Assembly (NCBI GenBank): GCA_017475185.1 | Contig: JAFVGB010000022.1 | Span: 19,394-83,393, forward strand | Length of the DNA stretch: 64,000 nt | Source: Clostridia bacterium | Lineage (GTDB): Bacteria; Bacillota_A; Clostridia; TANB77; CAG-508 | Direction of reading: 5' to 3' | Part shown: piece after piece, positions 16,405 through 24,453 of the stretch | Layout of the letters: each line of letters starts with the position of its first letter | Numbering within the stretch: position 1 is the stretch's first letter | Made by a program: the position numbers and the translations under genes | Notes under the pieces: model-generated | The model's input: the letters and a program-made list of their open reading frames with translations, nothing else | The model's database searches: none | What the model was told of the DNA's origin: nothing

Positions 16405-17019
16405 ATGAAACATGAAGAAGCAAAAAGTTCGATAAAGTTAATTATAGCTATTGCAGCTATAATAATTGTTGTAATTATAGGTGTAAATTATGCTATGAAT
16501 TTTTTTAAGAAAGAAAATGCAAAAAACTTACAAGCAGATTTATTGTTAATTAAAGCAAAAGTAGAAATAATTAAAGGAAATTATAGTGTTAATAAGGAGG
16601 AAAATCCGTTAAGAGGAATTCAATTAACTCAATTACCAGAGGATATCAATATTTCTGAATTTAAAGAAAAAAATGTTATTTCTCAAGAAGAATATGAAAA
16701 ATATTATTTATTAGATTCTACAAGTTTGGAACAGATGGAATTACAAGAATTAGTAAATAAATATTCTGGTTATTTTCTTGTAAATTATGAAAACTTTGAA
16801 GTAATTTATACAGAAGGATATGAGAATGAAAATGGATTATGGTGTTATAAAATTTCTGATTTAACTAAAGCACCAGAACAACCAAAACCAATAAGCATTC
16901 CTAACAATAATTTAGTGGATAATAATGAAAATGAAGGAGAAAATTCTCAAACTCAACTTGAAGAAAATACAGAAACAGTTGAGGAAAATAATGAGGAATC
17001 AGAACAAAACAATAATTAA
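16405..17019 (+). CDS. Single-pass membrane protein, unknown, acidic C-terminal tail
   Basis: 204 residues from the ATG at 16405 (GGAGGAG at 16393-16399). One membrane helix (about 10-33) is followed by an extracytoplasmic helix and a domain with DLLLIKAKVEIIKGNY, which resembles the stalk of type IV pilin-like proteins; there is no prepilin cleavage motif. The last 45 residues are Asn/Glu-rich and probably disordered. It stands 26 bases before the apparent rnhB reading frame and may be co-transcribed with it. No function is assigned. Confidence 0.75.
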   Translation: MKHEEAKSSIKLIIAIAAIIIVVIIGVNYAMNFFKKENAKNLQADLLLIKAKVEIIKGNYSVNKEENPLRGIQLTQLPEDINISEFKEKNVISQEEYEKYYLLDSTSLEQMELQELVNKYSGYFLVNYENFEVIYTEGYENENGLWCYKISDLTKAPEQPKPISIPNNNLVDNNENEGENSQTQLEENTETVEENNEESEQNNN

Positions 17020-17103
17020 TAATCAAAAGAAGGAAGTTATAAAATATGAAAGAAAAAGAATTACTAAGATTACAAGAGTTAAAAAAAATGGAACAAGAAA
17101 TAT

Positions 17104-17673
17104 ATGCTCGGAGGAGTCAATTATATATGTGGAATTGATGAGGCAGGAAGAGGTCCATTAGCTGGACCTGTTGTAGTTGCTAGTGTAATTATGCCGAAAG
17201 ATTCTATGATTGAAGGTGTAAATGATTCAAAAAAGGTTTCCGAAAAAAAGAGAGAAAAGTTATATGATGAAATAATTGAAAACGCAATAAGTTATAGTGT
17301 AGGAATTGTTGATCAAAAAGAAATTGATAGAGTAAATATTTTAAATGCAACAAAAGCAGGATTAACTCAATCAATTAAAGGTCTTGAAGTTAAACCAGAC
17401 ATTATTTTAGTAGATGCATTAAATGGCATAGATACATGTGGAATTCCATATAATTCTATTATTAAAGGAGATGCAAAGTGTTATTCTATTGCTGCAGCTT
17501 CTATTATTGCAAAAGTAACGAGGGACAGAATTATGAGACAGTGGCACGAAATATATCCTGAATATAATTTTATTCAACATAAAGGATATGGTACAGCTGC
17601 CCATATTGCAGCAATCAAAGAATATGGATTATGTCCGTTACATAGACGTAGTTTTGTTAAGAATATTGTATAA
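17104..17673 (+). CDS. rnhB: Ribonuclease HII, apparent +1 frameshift near N-terminus
   Basis: The catalytic domain is intact. The motif CGIDEAGRGPLAGPVV holds the first acidic residues, followed by DSKKVSEKKRE, LVDALNG, KGDAKCYSIAAASIIAKVTRDR and HKGYGTAAH. It cleaves RNA at ribonucleotides embedded in DNA. The usual N-terminal helix is present but in another frame: from ATG at 17046 it reads KELLRLQELKKMEQEIYAR. Moving one base forward at about 17112 (CGG-A-GGA) would join it to GVNYICGID. As written, translation must start at the ATG at 17104, which lacks a ribosome site. The frame break may be a sequencing or assembly error, a true mutation, or programmed shifting. Confidence 0.85.
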   Translation: MLGGVNYICGIDEAGRGPLAGPVVVASVIMPKDSMIEGVNDSKKVSEKKREKLYDEIIENAISYSVGIVDQKEIDRVNILNATKAGLTQSIKGLEVKPDIILVDALNGIDTCGIPYNSIIKGDAKCYSIAAASIIAKVTRDRIMRQWHEIYPEYNFIQHKGYGTAAHIAAIKEYGLCPLHRRSFVKNIV

Positions 17674-17683
17674 AAATATATTT

Positions 17684-17723
17684 AAGATGATTTTAGATAT
17701 ACATTCTAACAATCATCTTTATT
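17684..17723 (+). terminator. Weak terminator-like hairpin after rnhB
   Basis: AAGATGATT pairs with AATCATCTT over an 18-base loop, with only a short T-rich tail. Confidence 0.5.
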
Positions 17724-17749
17724 AATAGAAAATATTGTAGGAGGAAGTA

Positions 17750-19054
17750 ATGAATATATTAGATATTATTGCAAAAAAAAGAGATAAAAAAGAATTATTA
17801 AAGGAAGAAATTGATTATTTTATTGAGGGATATACTAACGGAAAAGTAACAGATTATCAAGCAGCTGCATTAATTATGGCAATTTATTTAAATGGAATGA
17901 CAAATGCAGAAATTACAAATTTAACATTAGCAATGGCTTTTTCAGGGGAAGTATTAGATTTATCTAAATTAGGAGAAAATGTTGTAGATAAACATAGTAC
18001 TGGTGGAATAGGAGATAAAATAACATTAATTTTGATGCCGGTTATAGCTGCATTGGGTGTGCCTGTTGCTAAAATGTCAGGACGTGGTTTAGGATTTACA
18101 GGAGGAACAGTAGATAAGTTAGAATCAATTCCTGGATATAATACACAAATAACAGTAGATGAATTTATTGAAAATGTTGAAAAAATAGGAATAAGTTTAA
18201 TGGGGCAAACCTTAAATTTAGCTCCGGCAGATAAGAAAATATATGCCTTAAGAGATGCAATAAATTGTGTTGAAAATATACCATTAATAGCATCAAGTAT
18301 CATGAGTAAAAAGATTGCATCTGGTGCAAATAAAATCGTGTTAGAGGTAACTGTTGGAAATGGTGCTTTTATGAAAAATATTGATGATGCAAGAAAATTA
18401 TCAGAAACTATGATTAATATTGGAAAGCTTGCAAATAAAGAAACAGTATGTATTTTAACAAATATGGATGAACCATTAGGATATTCAATTGGAAATACTT
18501 TAGAGGTAATTGAGGCAGCAGAAGCACTTCAAGGAGATATAGAAGAAGATGTAAAACAAGTTGTATTAGAATTAGGAAGTTATATGATAAAACTAGCAGG
18601 TAAAGGTGATAATATTGAAGAAAATAAAAAGAAAATGATTGAATGTATAGATAGTGGTGCTGCATATATGAAATTTTTGGAATTAGTTGAAAATCAAGGC
18701 GGAGATGTTTCATATATAAATGATGTCTCTAAATTTGAAAATGCCAAATATATATATCCTGTTTTATCTGATAAAAATGGTTATGTAAAAAGCATTAAAG
18801 CAGAAAAATTAGGAAAATTATCTTGTGAATTAGGTGCTGGAAGAGTAAAGAAAGAAGATGTAATAGAAAACAACGTAGGATTAATAATTAACAAAAAAAT
18901 AGGGGATAAGGTTGAAAAAGAAGAAATATTAGGTATAATTCATGCAAATGATGAAAACAAATTAAAAAATGTTATAGAAGAGTTTAAACAATGTTTTGAA
19001 ATATGTGATGAATTTGTGGAAAAACCTAAAGTTATTTTGGAAATTATGGAGTAA
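17750..19054 (+). CDS. pdp: Pyrimidine-nucleoside phosphorylase
   Basis: 434 residues, matching the Bacillus Pdp/thymidine phosphorylase family. The phosphate-binding KHSTGGIGD, KMSGRGLGFTGGTVDKLESI and SIMSKKIASGA (substrate Lys and Ser) are all present, along with the C-terminal domain. It splits uridine, thymidine or deoxyuridine with phosphate, feeding nucleoside salvage. AGGAGG precedes the ATG. A single gene between a weak hairpin and a strong terminator; no deoC, cdd or transporter is adjacent. Confidence 0.95.
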   Translation: MNILDIIAKKRDKKELLKEEIDYFIEGYTNGKVTDYQAAALIMAIYLNGMTNAEITNLTLAMAFSGEVLDLSKLGENVVDKHSTGGIGDKITLILMPVIAALGVPVAKMSGRGLGFTGGTVDKLESIPGYNTQITVDEFIENVEKIGISLMGQTLNLAPADKKIYALRDAINCVENIPLIASSIMSKKIASGANKIVLEVTVGNGAFMKNIDDARKLSETMINIGKLANKETVCILTNMDEPLGYSIGNTLEVIEAAEALQGDIEEDVKQVVLELGSYMIKLAGKGDNIEENKKKMIECIDSGAAYMKFLELVENQGGDVSYINDVSKFENAKYIYPVLSDKNGYVKSIKAEKLGKLSCELGAGRVKKEDVIENNVGLIINKKIGDKVEKEEILGIIHANDENKLKNVIEEFKQCFEICDEFVEKPKVILEIME

Positions 19055-19055
19055 A

Positions 19056-19093
19056 AAAAGAGAACGGTGTCAATATATGAACCGTTCTTTTTT
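19056..19093. terminator. Two-way terminator between pdp and the PBP gene
   Basis: AGAACGGT/ACCGTTCT stem extended by A and T runs on each side, with a 12-base loop. Confidence 0.9.
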
Positions 19094-21373
19094 TTAATGT
19101 GATCCTGAATCTAATTCATCTTTTAATGTAATTGTAATTACACTTCCTTCTTCAACTTGAGTACCAGCTATTGGATCTTGACTAACGACTTTACCAGAAC
19201 CAACTATTTTTACATTTAAATTATTATTTAACAATATGTTTTTAGCTTTAACAGCTGTAAGTCCTTTAACATTTGGAACTTCAACTGAAATTCTGTCAGT
19301 ATTTGAGCTAGAATATAACTTGACAACAGCTCCTTTTAATAGTGCAGTACCAGATTTTGGAACTTGTTCTGAAACAACAGAATCAGAAGGGCTTGATGTA
19401 TCACATTTAAATCCTGCATCTTCAAGGATTTTTTTAGCTTGGCTTATTGTTTTGTTTTGTACATTAGGTAAAGATGATGTTTGTAAACTATTATAAGAAT
19501 CTGTTGGTGTTGTTGTTATTTTTGTATCATTTGATGGGATTTCTAAATATGGTAAAACTTCAGATAATACTTGAGCAACAACTGGTGCAGCAATTTGACC
19601 TCCATAGTTATTACTTTCATCTGGGTCATAAAGTGTTAATAATACAGAAACTTTTGTGTTTTCTACTGGTGCAATTGCAAGGAAAGAAGCAACATAACCT
19701 TCTTCTTCTTTTCCTGGAGATGGTTCAGAGGTACCTGTTTTTCCTCCGATATTATACCCAGCAACTTGTCCATATCTACCTCCACCTTCTACAACAACTG
19801 ATTCCATCATACTTCTAACTTGTTCTGCAGTTTCAGCTGAAACAACTTGCCTAATTGATTTTGGAGCAACAGTTGTAATAGTTCCTGTATCTGTATTTTC
19901 AATTTCTTTTACAATTCGTGGTTGCATTAAAACACCATCATTTGCAATAGCAGATACAGATGTAATCATTTGTAAAGGAGTAATTGTGAATCTTTGACCA
20001 AATGAAATTGTTGCAAGTTCAACAGGTCCAACATTATCTATATTGTGGAAAGTTCCAACAGCTTCTCCAGCAGTTGCAATTCCAGTTTTTGAAAATAGTC
20101 CAAATGCATCAAAATACTTATATAAAGTTTCTTTTCCTATTTTAGAACCTAGTTGCATAAATGCAGGGTTACATGAATGTTCAAGAGCTTCTCTTAAAGA
20201 TTGATATCCATGACCTGATGTTTTTGCACAGTTGATTTTTGTTCCGTATATATCTTGGAAACCTCTACATGAGAAAACACCTGGTGTATCTGTTTCAACA
20301 AGATTTTCTTCTAATGCGATAGCAGATACTAATACCTTAAATACTGAACCTGGTTCGTAAGTATTCGAAACAGCTGGATTTCTCCACATGCTTTGTAATG
20401 CAGAACTTTTTGAAGTGGCTGAAAGAGAATTCCATTTTGCTGATAAACTTTCATTAGGAGTGAATGGAGAATTTAAATTATAGTCAGGATAAGATGCCAT
20501 AGCTAAGATATCTCCAGTACTAGGTTCCATAACAATAATGTTTCCACCACGTCCACAGTTATTTTCTGCAACAGCTTGTTTTAAATATTTTTCAGCGATA
20601 GATTGAATATTATAGTCAATTGTTAAAGTAATATTACTTCCGTTTTGCGCTGGAATATAATTTTCGTCATCATTTGAAATTATATCTTGTGCTGCATCTT
20701 GGGCAGTTGTAATTTTGCCAGGAGTTCCTGTAAGTACAGAATTCCAATAATATTCAAGTCCTGCAAGCCCCTGATTATCATCCCCACAAAAACCTATTAA
20801 ATTAGAGGCAAGATTGCTGTAATAGTAATATCTTTTTGTGTCTGTATCTATATTAATACCAGAATAAATTTTGTTTGTTTCCATCCAATCTTTTAATTTG
20901 TTTATTTTATCTTCTTCAACTTTTTTTACAATGGTTTGAACAGCACTATTACTTGTTACTTTGCTATATACTTCATCATAATCTAATTCAAAAATTTCAG
21001 AAAATGCTTTAGCAATTTTTTCTTGAAGTTCAGCAGTTTTTTCTTGAGAATCTTCAACAATAAATTTTTGAGGATTTATTGTAACAGTATCAACATTTGC
21101 ACTAATAGCTAAAGGTTTTCCTTTTGAATCATATATAGATCCTCTATTTGGACTTATAATTCTGCTTGTTGTTTGTTGCTTTGTTGCTGCTTCTTTTAAA
21201 GTCGAACCTTGAACAAATTGTAACCAACCAATTCTAAATATCAAGCTTGACATTAAAAATGTTAATAATGCAGTTAAAGCAAATACTCTTTTATGCTTAT
21301 TATATTTTCCAAAAGGGTCTTTATCTCTTAAATTTGATTTTTTTATATTCTTTTTTCTGTTGTTTGAACTCAT
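19094..21373 (-). CDS. Class B penicillin-binding protein with two PASTA domains (SpoVD/PBP2 type)
   Basis: 759 residues. A basic cytoplasmic start is followed by a membrane helix at about 29-48, a dimerisation domain starting near SPNRGSIYDSKG, and a transpeptidase domain with SVFK (343-346), SCN (in HSCNPAF) and KTG (in GGKTGTSEPSPG). Two PASTA repeats fill the last ~130 residues. It cross-links peptidoglycan outside the membrane and would partner a SEDS glycosyltransferase such as RodA at 11599. PASTA repeats and a SpoVB neighbour upstream favour SpoVD (spore cortex), but a vegetative PBP2x role is possible. It lies 90 bases downstream of the spoVB-like gene on the same strand. Confidence 0.93.
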   Translation of the reverse strand: MSSNNRKKNIKKSNLRDKDPFGKYNKHKRVFALTALLTFLMSSLIFRIGWLQFVQGSTLKEAATKQQTTSRIISPNRGSIYDSKGKPLAISANVDTVTINPQKFIVEDSQEKTAELQEKIAKAFSEIFELDYDEVYSKVTSNSAVQTIVKKVEEDKINKLKDWMETNKIYSGINIDTDTKRYYYYSNLASNLIGFCGDDNQGLAGLEYYWNSVLTGTPGKITTAQDAAQDIISNDDENYIPAQNGSNITLTIDYNIQSIAEKYLKQAVAENNCGRGGNIIVMEPSTGDILAMASYPDYNLNSPFTPNESLSAKWNSLSATSKSSALQSMWRNPAVSNTYEPGSVFKVLVSAIALEENLVETDTPGVFSCRGFQDIYGTKINCAKTSGHGYQSLREALEHSCNPAFMQLGSKIGKETLYKYFDAFGLFSKTGIATAGEAVGTFHNIDNVGPVELATISFGQRFTITPLQMITSVSAIANDGVLMQPRIVKEIENTDTGTITTVAPKSIRQVVSAETAEQVRSMMESVVVEGGGRYGQVAGYNIGGKTGTSEPSPGKEEEGYVASFLAIAPVENTKVSVLLTLYDPDESNNYGGQIAAPVVAQVLSEVLPYLEIPSNDTKITTTPTDSYNSLQTSSLPNVQNKTISQAKKILEDAGFKCDTSSPSDSVVSEQVPKSGTALLKGAVVKLYSSSNTDRISVEVPNVKGLTAVKAKNILLNNNLNVKIVGSGKVVSQDPIAGTQVEEGSVITITLKDELDSGSH

Positions 21374-21463
21374 ATTTCACCATCTTTTCATTAGAGTTTT
21401 TATATTAAAAATATTTTATAGTAAGTAGTGCTAAAAGTCAAGCAAAAATGAAATCTACCCAGT

Positions 21464-22771
21464 TCAATTTAATGTTTTTTTCAAACTGAAAAAACTAAAA
21501 CTGAAATTAAGAATTTCACTAAAATAAATTATAAATATATAACCTGAAATGCCCCAATATGGAATTAGAATAAATATTAGACAAATACTAGAAATTAAGT
21601 CTAAAATATTAATCTTTAAAACTGTAACTTGTTTATCAAGACCTTTTAAAATAGCATCAACTACGTTGTCTATATACATTATAGGAATTAAAGGGGATAG
21701 GAATTTTATATATATAACTACATTTGAAGATTTATATATAAGCTGACTAATAGGTTCAGAAAATATAAATAAAAAGATTGATATTGAAATTGAAAATATT
21801 AAAGTATATTTTAATGTTTTTCTTGCTATTTTTTTCATTCTGGAGTTTTCTGATCTAGCACTAAATTCTGCGAATTCTGGAATTAATAGATTGCTAAAAG
21901 CTAAAACAATGGTATTTGGAAACAATATTAAAGGCATTGCCATTCCAGAAATTAGACCATAATTGGCAAGAGCTTGTTCACAAGTGTTTCCATTTTTTTC
22001 GAATCCAATTGGAATTAAAATCTGTTTTAGGGTAGATAGGCCTGAACGAATAAATGATGTTAATCCAACTGGAATTGCAATTTTTAAAATTTTTTTTTCA
22101 AAAAATAATTTGATTTTATCATATACAATATATTTTTTTATATCTAATTTATATAGTATGTATAGATATATAAATGATAATATTTCAGAGATTATATTTC
22201 CAAGAATTAGTGAAATACAAATATATTCTAATCCACATGGCATAAAATAATTTAATAGCAGAAAGATAAGCATAACTTTTAACAATTGTTCAAATATTTG
22301 ATCAGAAGCTGGTTTTATGGTGTTACGTACAGCAGAAAAATATCCATTTATACAGGAAGACATGGATATAAATGGAAGAGAAATCGATATTATATAAAAT
22401 GGCAAAGTTGATATTTTACTATGTAACCATATTTTACAAATATATGGAGCAAATATTATTAGCAGTAAAGTACCAAAGGAACTGAATAATAAACTAAAAG
22501 TTAAACATTTAGTAACTACCTTTTTTATATTTCCAGTATTTCCAAGTGCAATCTCTTCAGCTACAATTTTTGTTGTTGCTAAGTTAATTCCGGATAAAGC
22601 AATTGTTATTGCAAATCCATAAATGGACATTATTAAACCATATAATCCAAGTGCTTCAGCACCAATTTTTTGCGAAATATAAGAATTAAAAAACAATCCA
22701 ACACATCTCAAAATAAGTGAGGTTATTGTTATTACCAATCCATTTATTATAAATTTTTTTAAAAGATTCAA
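21464..22771 (-). CDS. spoVB: SpoVB-like flippase (MOP superfamily)
   Basis: 435 residues with 12 or more membrane helices. The start LLKKFIINGLVITITSLILR and QKIGAEALGLYGLIMSIYGFAITIALSGINLATTKIVAEE are typical of stage V sporulation protein B. It probably flips lipid-linked peptidoglycan precursor in the outer forespore membrane. The pairing with a SpoVD-type PBP downstream supports a sporulation role and distinguishes it from the longer paralogue at 2368. CTCC on the plus strand (22781-22785 region) marks its GGAG ribosome site. Confidence 0.85.
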   Translation of the reverse strand: MNLLKKFIINGLVITITSLILRCVGLFFNSYISQKIGAEALGLYGLIMSIYGFAITIALSGINLATTKIVAEEIALGNTGNIKKVVTKCLTFSLLFSSFGTLLLIIFAPYICKIWLHSKISTLPFYIISISLPFISMSSCINGYFSAVRNTIKPASDQIFEQLLKVMLIFLLLNYFMPCGLEYICISLILGNIISEILSFIYLYILYKLDIKKYIVYDKIKLFFEKKILKIAIPVGLTSFIRSGLSTLKQILIPIGFEKNGNTCEQALANYGLISGMAMPLILFPNTIVLAFSNLLIPEFAEFSARSENSRMKKIARKTLKYTLIFSISISIFLFIFSEPISQLIYKSSNVVIYIKFLSPLIPIMYIDNVVDAILKGLDKQVTVLKINILDLISSICLIFILIPYWGISGYIFIIYFSEILNFSFSFFSLKKTLN

Positions 22772-22916
22772 TTTAAAAATCTCCTTTATGATTTTTTAAA
22801 ATATATTGGTAAAAAGTTCGAAATATACATATTATATCGGTTTTATTATTATTTATAGTTTTAAATTTTATAGATTTGTGATATAATTTGAAAAAAATTT
22901 AGATTGGAGAAATAAT

Positions 22917-23549
22917 ATGAAAAATATTTTATTTGTTTGTGCAATGAAAAAAGAGGGAGAACAGATTGCAAAAAAACTAAAAATGAAAAAAGTTAATTCA
23001 AAACTTTATAAAACAGACTATGATGAAAATTTATATGAAAGTGAAGATGGAAGTAAAAGGCTGCTAATTAGTATGATTGGAAAACAATATACTGCAATTA
23101 GTTTGACAAAATATTTGTGCCAATATGGTGAACCAGATTTGGTAATTAATATTGGTTATGCAGGTTCGACAGATATACAAATTGGAAAATGGGTAAATAT
23201 TTCAAGAGCTTATAATTATGAATGGGATATTCCTGGTGAAGAAAAATATATAATGTCTCACGGTGGAAGTCAAGAACTAGTACTATTAAAAGATGAAAGA
23301 ATAGAAACTGTGGAATGTTATTCAGCAGAAAGTTTTGTTACATACACAGAAATTAATGAACATGTAGCTTTTGATATGGAGTTACATTCACTTTCATTAA
23401 TATGTGATTTAAAGAAAATACCATTATTATCAATTAAAAAAATAAGCGATAATTTAAGTTTAAATGATTATTATGATAATTTAAATAAAGATGATATATT
23501 TGAATTAACAAGTAGTATTGATATTTTAAGCGAAATTGTTGATATTTAA
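22917..23549 (+). CDS. Nucleoside phosphorylase-like protein (MTAN/PNP fold)
   Basis: 210 residues. The fold signature is visible: an N-terminal strand NILFVCAMKKEGEQI, the phosphorylase glycine loop VINIGYAGSTDIQIGKWV, FDMELHSLSLIC in place of the usual VDMES, and KKISDNLS carrying the general-acid Asp. Family members cleave N-glycosidic bonds of methylthioadenosine, S-adenosylhomocysteine or other nucleosides. The substrate cannot be named because purine-contact residues are divergent. TATAAT at 22882-22887 lies just upstream, with a poor -35. Confidence 0.78.
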   Translation: MKNILFVCAMKKEGEQIAKKLKMKKVNSKLYKTDYDENLYESEDGSKRLLISMIGKQYTAISLTKYLCQYGEPDLVINIGYAGSTDIQIGKWVNISRAYNYEWDIPGEEKYIMSHGGSQELVLLKDERIETVECYSAESFVTYTEINEHVAFDMELHSLSLICDLKKIPLLSIKKISDNLSLNDYYDNLNKDDIFELTSSIDILSEIVDI

Positions 23550-23567
23550 GCAAAAATATGGTAAAAT
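23539..23567 (+). promoter_or_regulatory. Promoter of the 23600 gene
   Basis: TTGATA (23539-23544), 17 bases, TAAAAT (23562-23567). It overlaps the last codons of the upstream gene. Confidence 0.6.
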
Positions 23568-23599
23568 ATAAACAATTACATTGCAAAGGAGGCTACATA

Positions 23600-23869
23600 A
23601 TGTTTTTTGCGATTATTTGGTCATCTAAACGGGAATTTATGAACATATTAAAACTGAAAGCAGAAGCAGAAGCAAACGTAGCAATACCATTTATACTTAA
23701 AAGAATGGTTGAACTGATTCAGATAGCAGAACAATTTCAGGGAGTTCCGTGCCAAAATGAAACATATACTGAAAGCGGATATGCTGTTGTTGTAGAAAGT
23801 GAAATTATATTTCCAAATGATAGTGCAATCAATGCATTCATGGACTGCTTATCTGATCAGACAGAATGA
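23600..23869 (+). CDS. Small protein of unknown function, atypical codon use
   Basis: 89 residues, not recognised. The ATG at 23600 follows AAAGGAGG at 23586-23593. It begins with a short hydrophobic stretch (MFFAIIWSSKREFM) and then reads KAEAEANVAIPFILKRMVELIQIAEQF, a probable helix. G+C and codon choice are higher than in the flanking genes. It has its own promoter and a 16-pair terminator, the same layout as the other six foreign-looking single genes in this window. Confidence 0.7.
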   Translation: MFFAIIWSSKREFMNILKLKAEAEANVAIPFILKRMVELIQIAEQFQGVPCQNETYTESGYAVVVESEIIFPNDSAINAFMDCLSDQTE

Positions 23870-23908
23870 AAGTTGTGCAATTTCTTGTTGAAATTGCACA
23901 ACTTTTTA
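23869..23908 (+). terminator. Very strong terminator after the 23600 gene
   Basis: Sixteen perfect pairs (AAAGTTGTGCAATTTC with its complement) around TTGTT, followed by a T tail. Confidence 0.93.
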
Positions 23909-23942
23909 TAATAATGTCAAAATTATGAATACAGATTAAAAC

Positions 23943-23971
23943 TTGACATAATTTCAAGCTTGTGATATAAT
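23943..23971 (+). promoter_or_regulatory. Consensus promoter with no gene directly behind it
   Basis: TTGACA (23943-23948), 17 bases, TATAAT (23966-23971). Both boxes are perfect. The next protein gene, smc, begins 480 bases later, beyond a terminator. Confidence 0.85.
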
Positions 23972-23977
23972 ATTGGC

Positions 23978-24308
23978 AAGTTAATCGTTCGGACAAGGAC
24001 TGATGATACTTTAAGTTCATTGCCATATTTTGTTTTTTAGAAATTTCAAAAAAGAAAGTATGGCAGTAAGCCATATTTCTCTATACCTCACTGACATAAA
24101 ACAATAAAAGAAAGAGTATAAAAAATTATGGTTAAGATAAGTATTTTTATGATTATATATAAGTTATAGCAAGAATTAATGATATGGCGGACAAGCTATG
24201 CATTACACTATGACCTCTTTATATTTGATTAAAAATTATAAAAGCTTATTCAAATGAACTTATAAAAAAAGGAAACAATTAATTATATTAATTGTTTTCC
24301 TTTTTTTT
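23978..24308 (+). ncRNA. Candidate non-coding RNA of about 330 bases (class unknown)
   Basis: The region between a perfect promoter and an intrinsic terminator (24268-24308) has no convincing protein gene. It contains a long hairpin at about 24021-24064 (GCCATA with TATGGC, extended by T-rich and A-rich strands) and a second one, ATGGC/GCCAT, right after it. A 15-codon ORF starting at 24060 (MAVSHISLYLTDIKQ) is the only alternative seen. It does not show tmRNA, SRP or T-box signatures that I can recognise. A 6S-like RNA is conceivable. Confidence 0.45.
24268..24308 (+). terminator. Terminator upstream of smc
   Basis: GGAAACAATTAAT pairs with ATTAATTGTTTTCC (one bulge), followed by eight or more T residues. 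It would end the candidate RNA or attenuate read-through into smc. Between 24309 and 24453 I see no other feature than the AAAGGTG ribosome site. Confidence 0.85.
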
Positions 24309-24453
24309 ATTGCTTATATTTATTATTAAAATATCTTGATTTTCAACAAATTTTGATATATTATTAACCTATAAATTTTGGAAAATTGGAATTAAAAATT
24401 GTTAAAATTTTTAGAGGATAATTCCAGTTTTTTACGAACGAAAGGTGAAAAAA

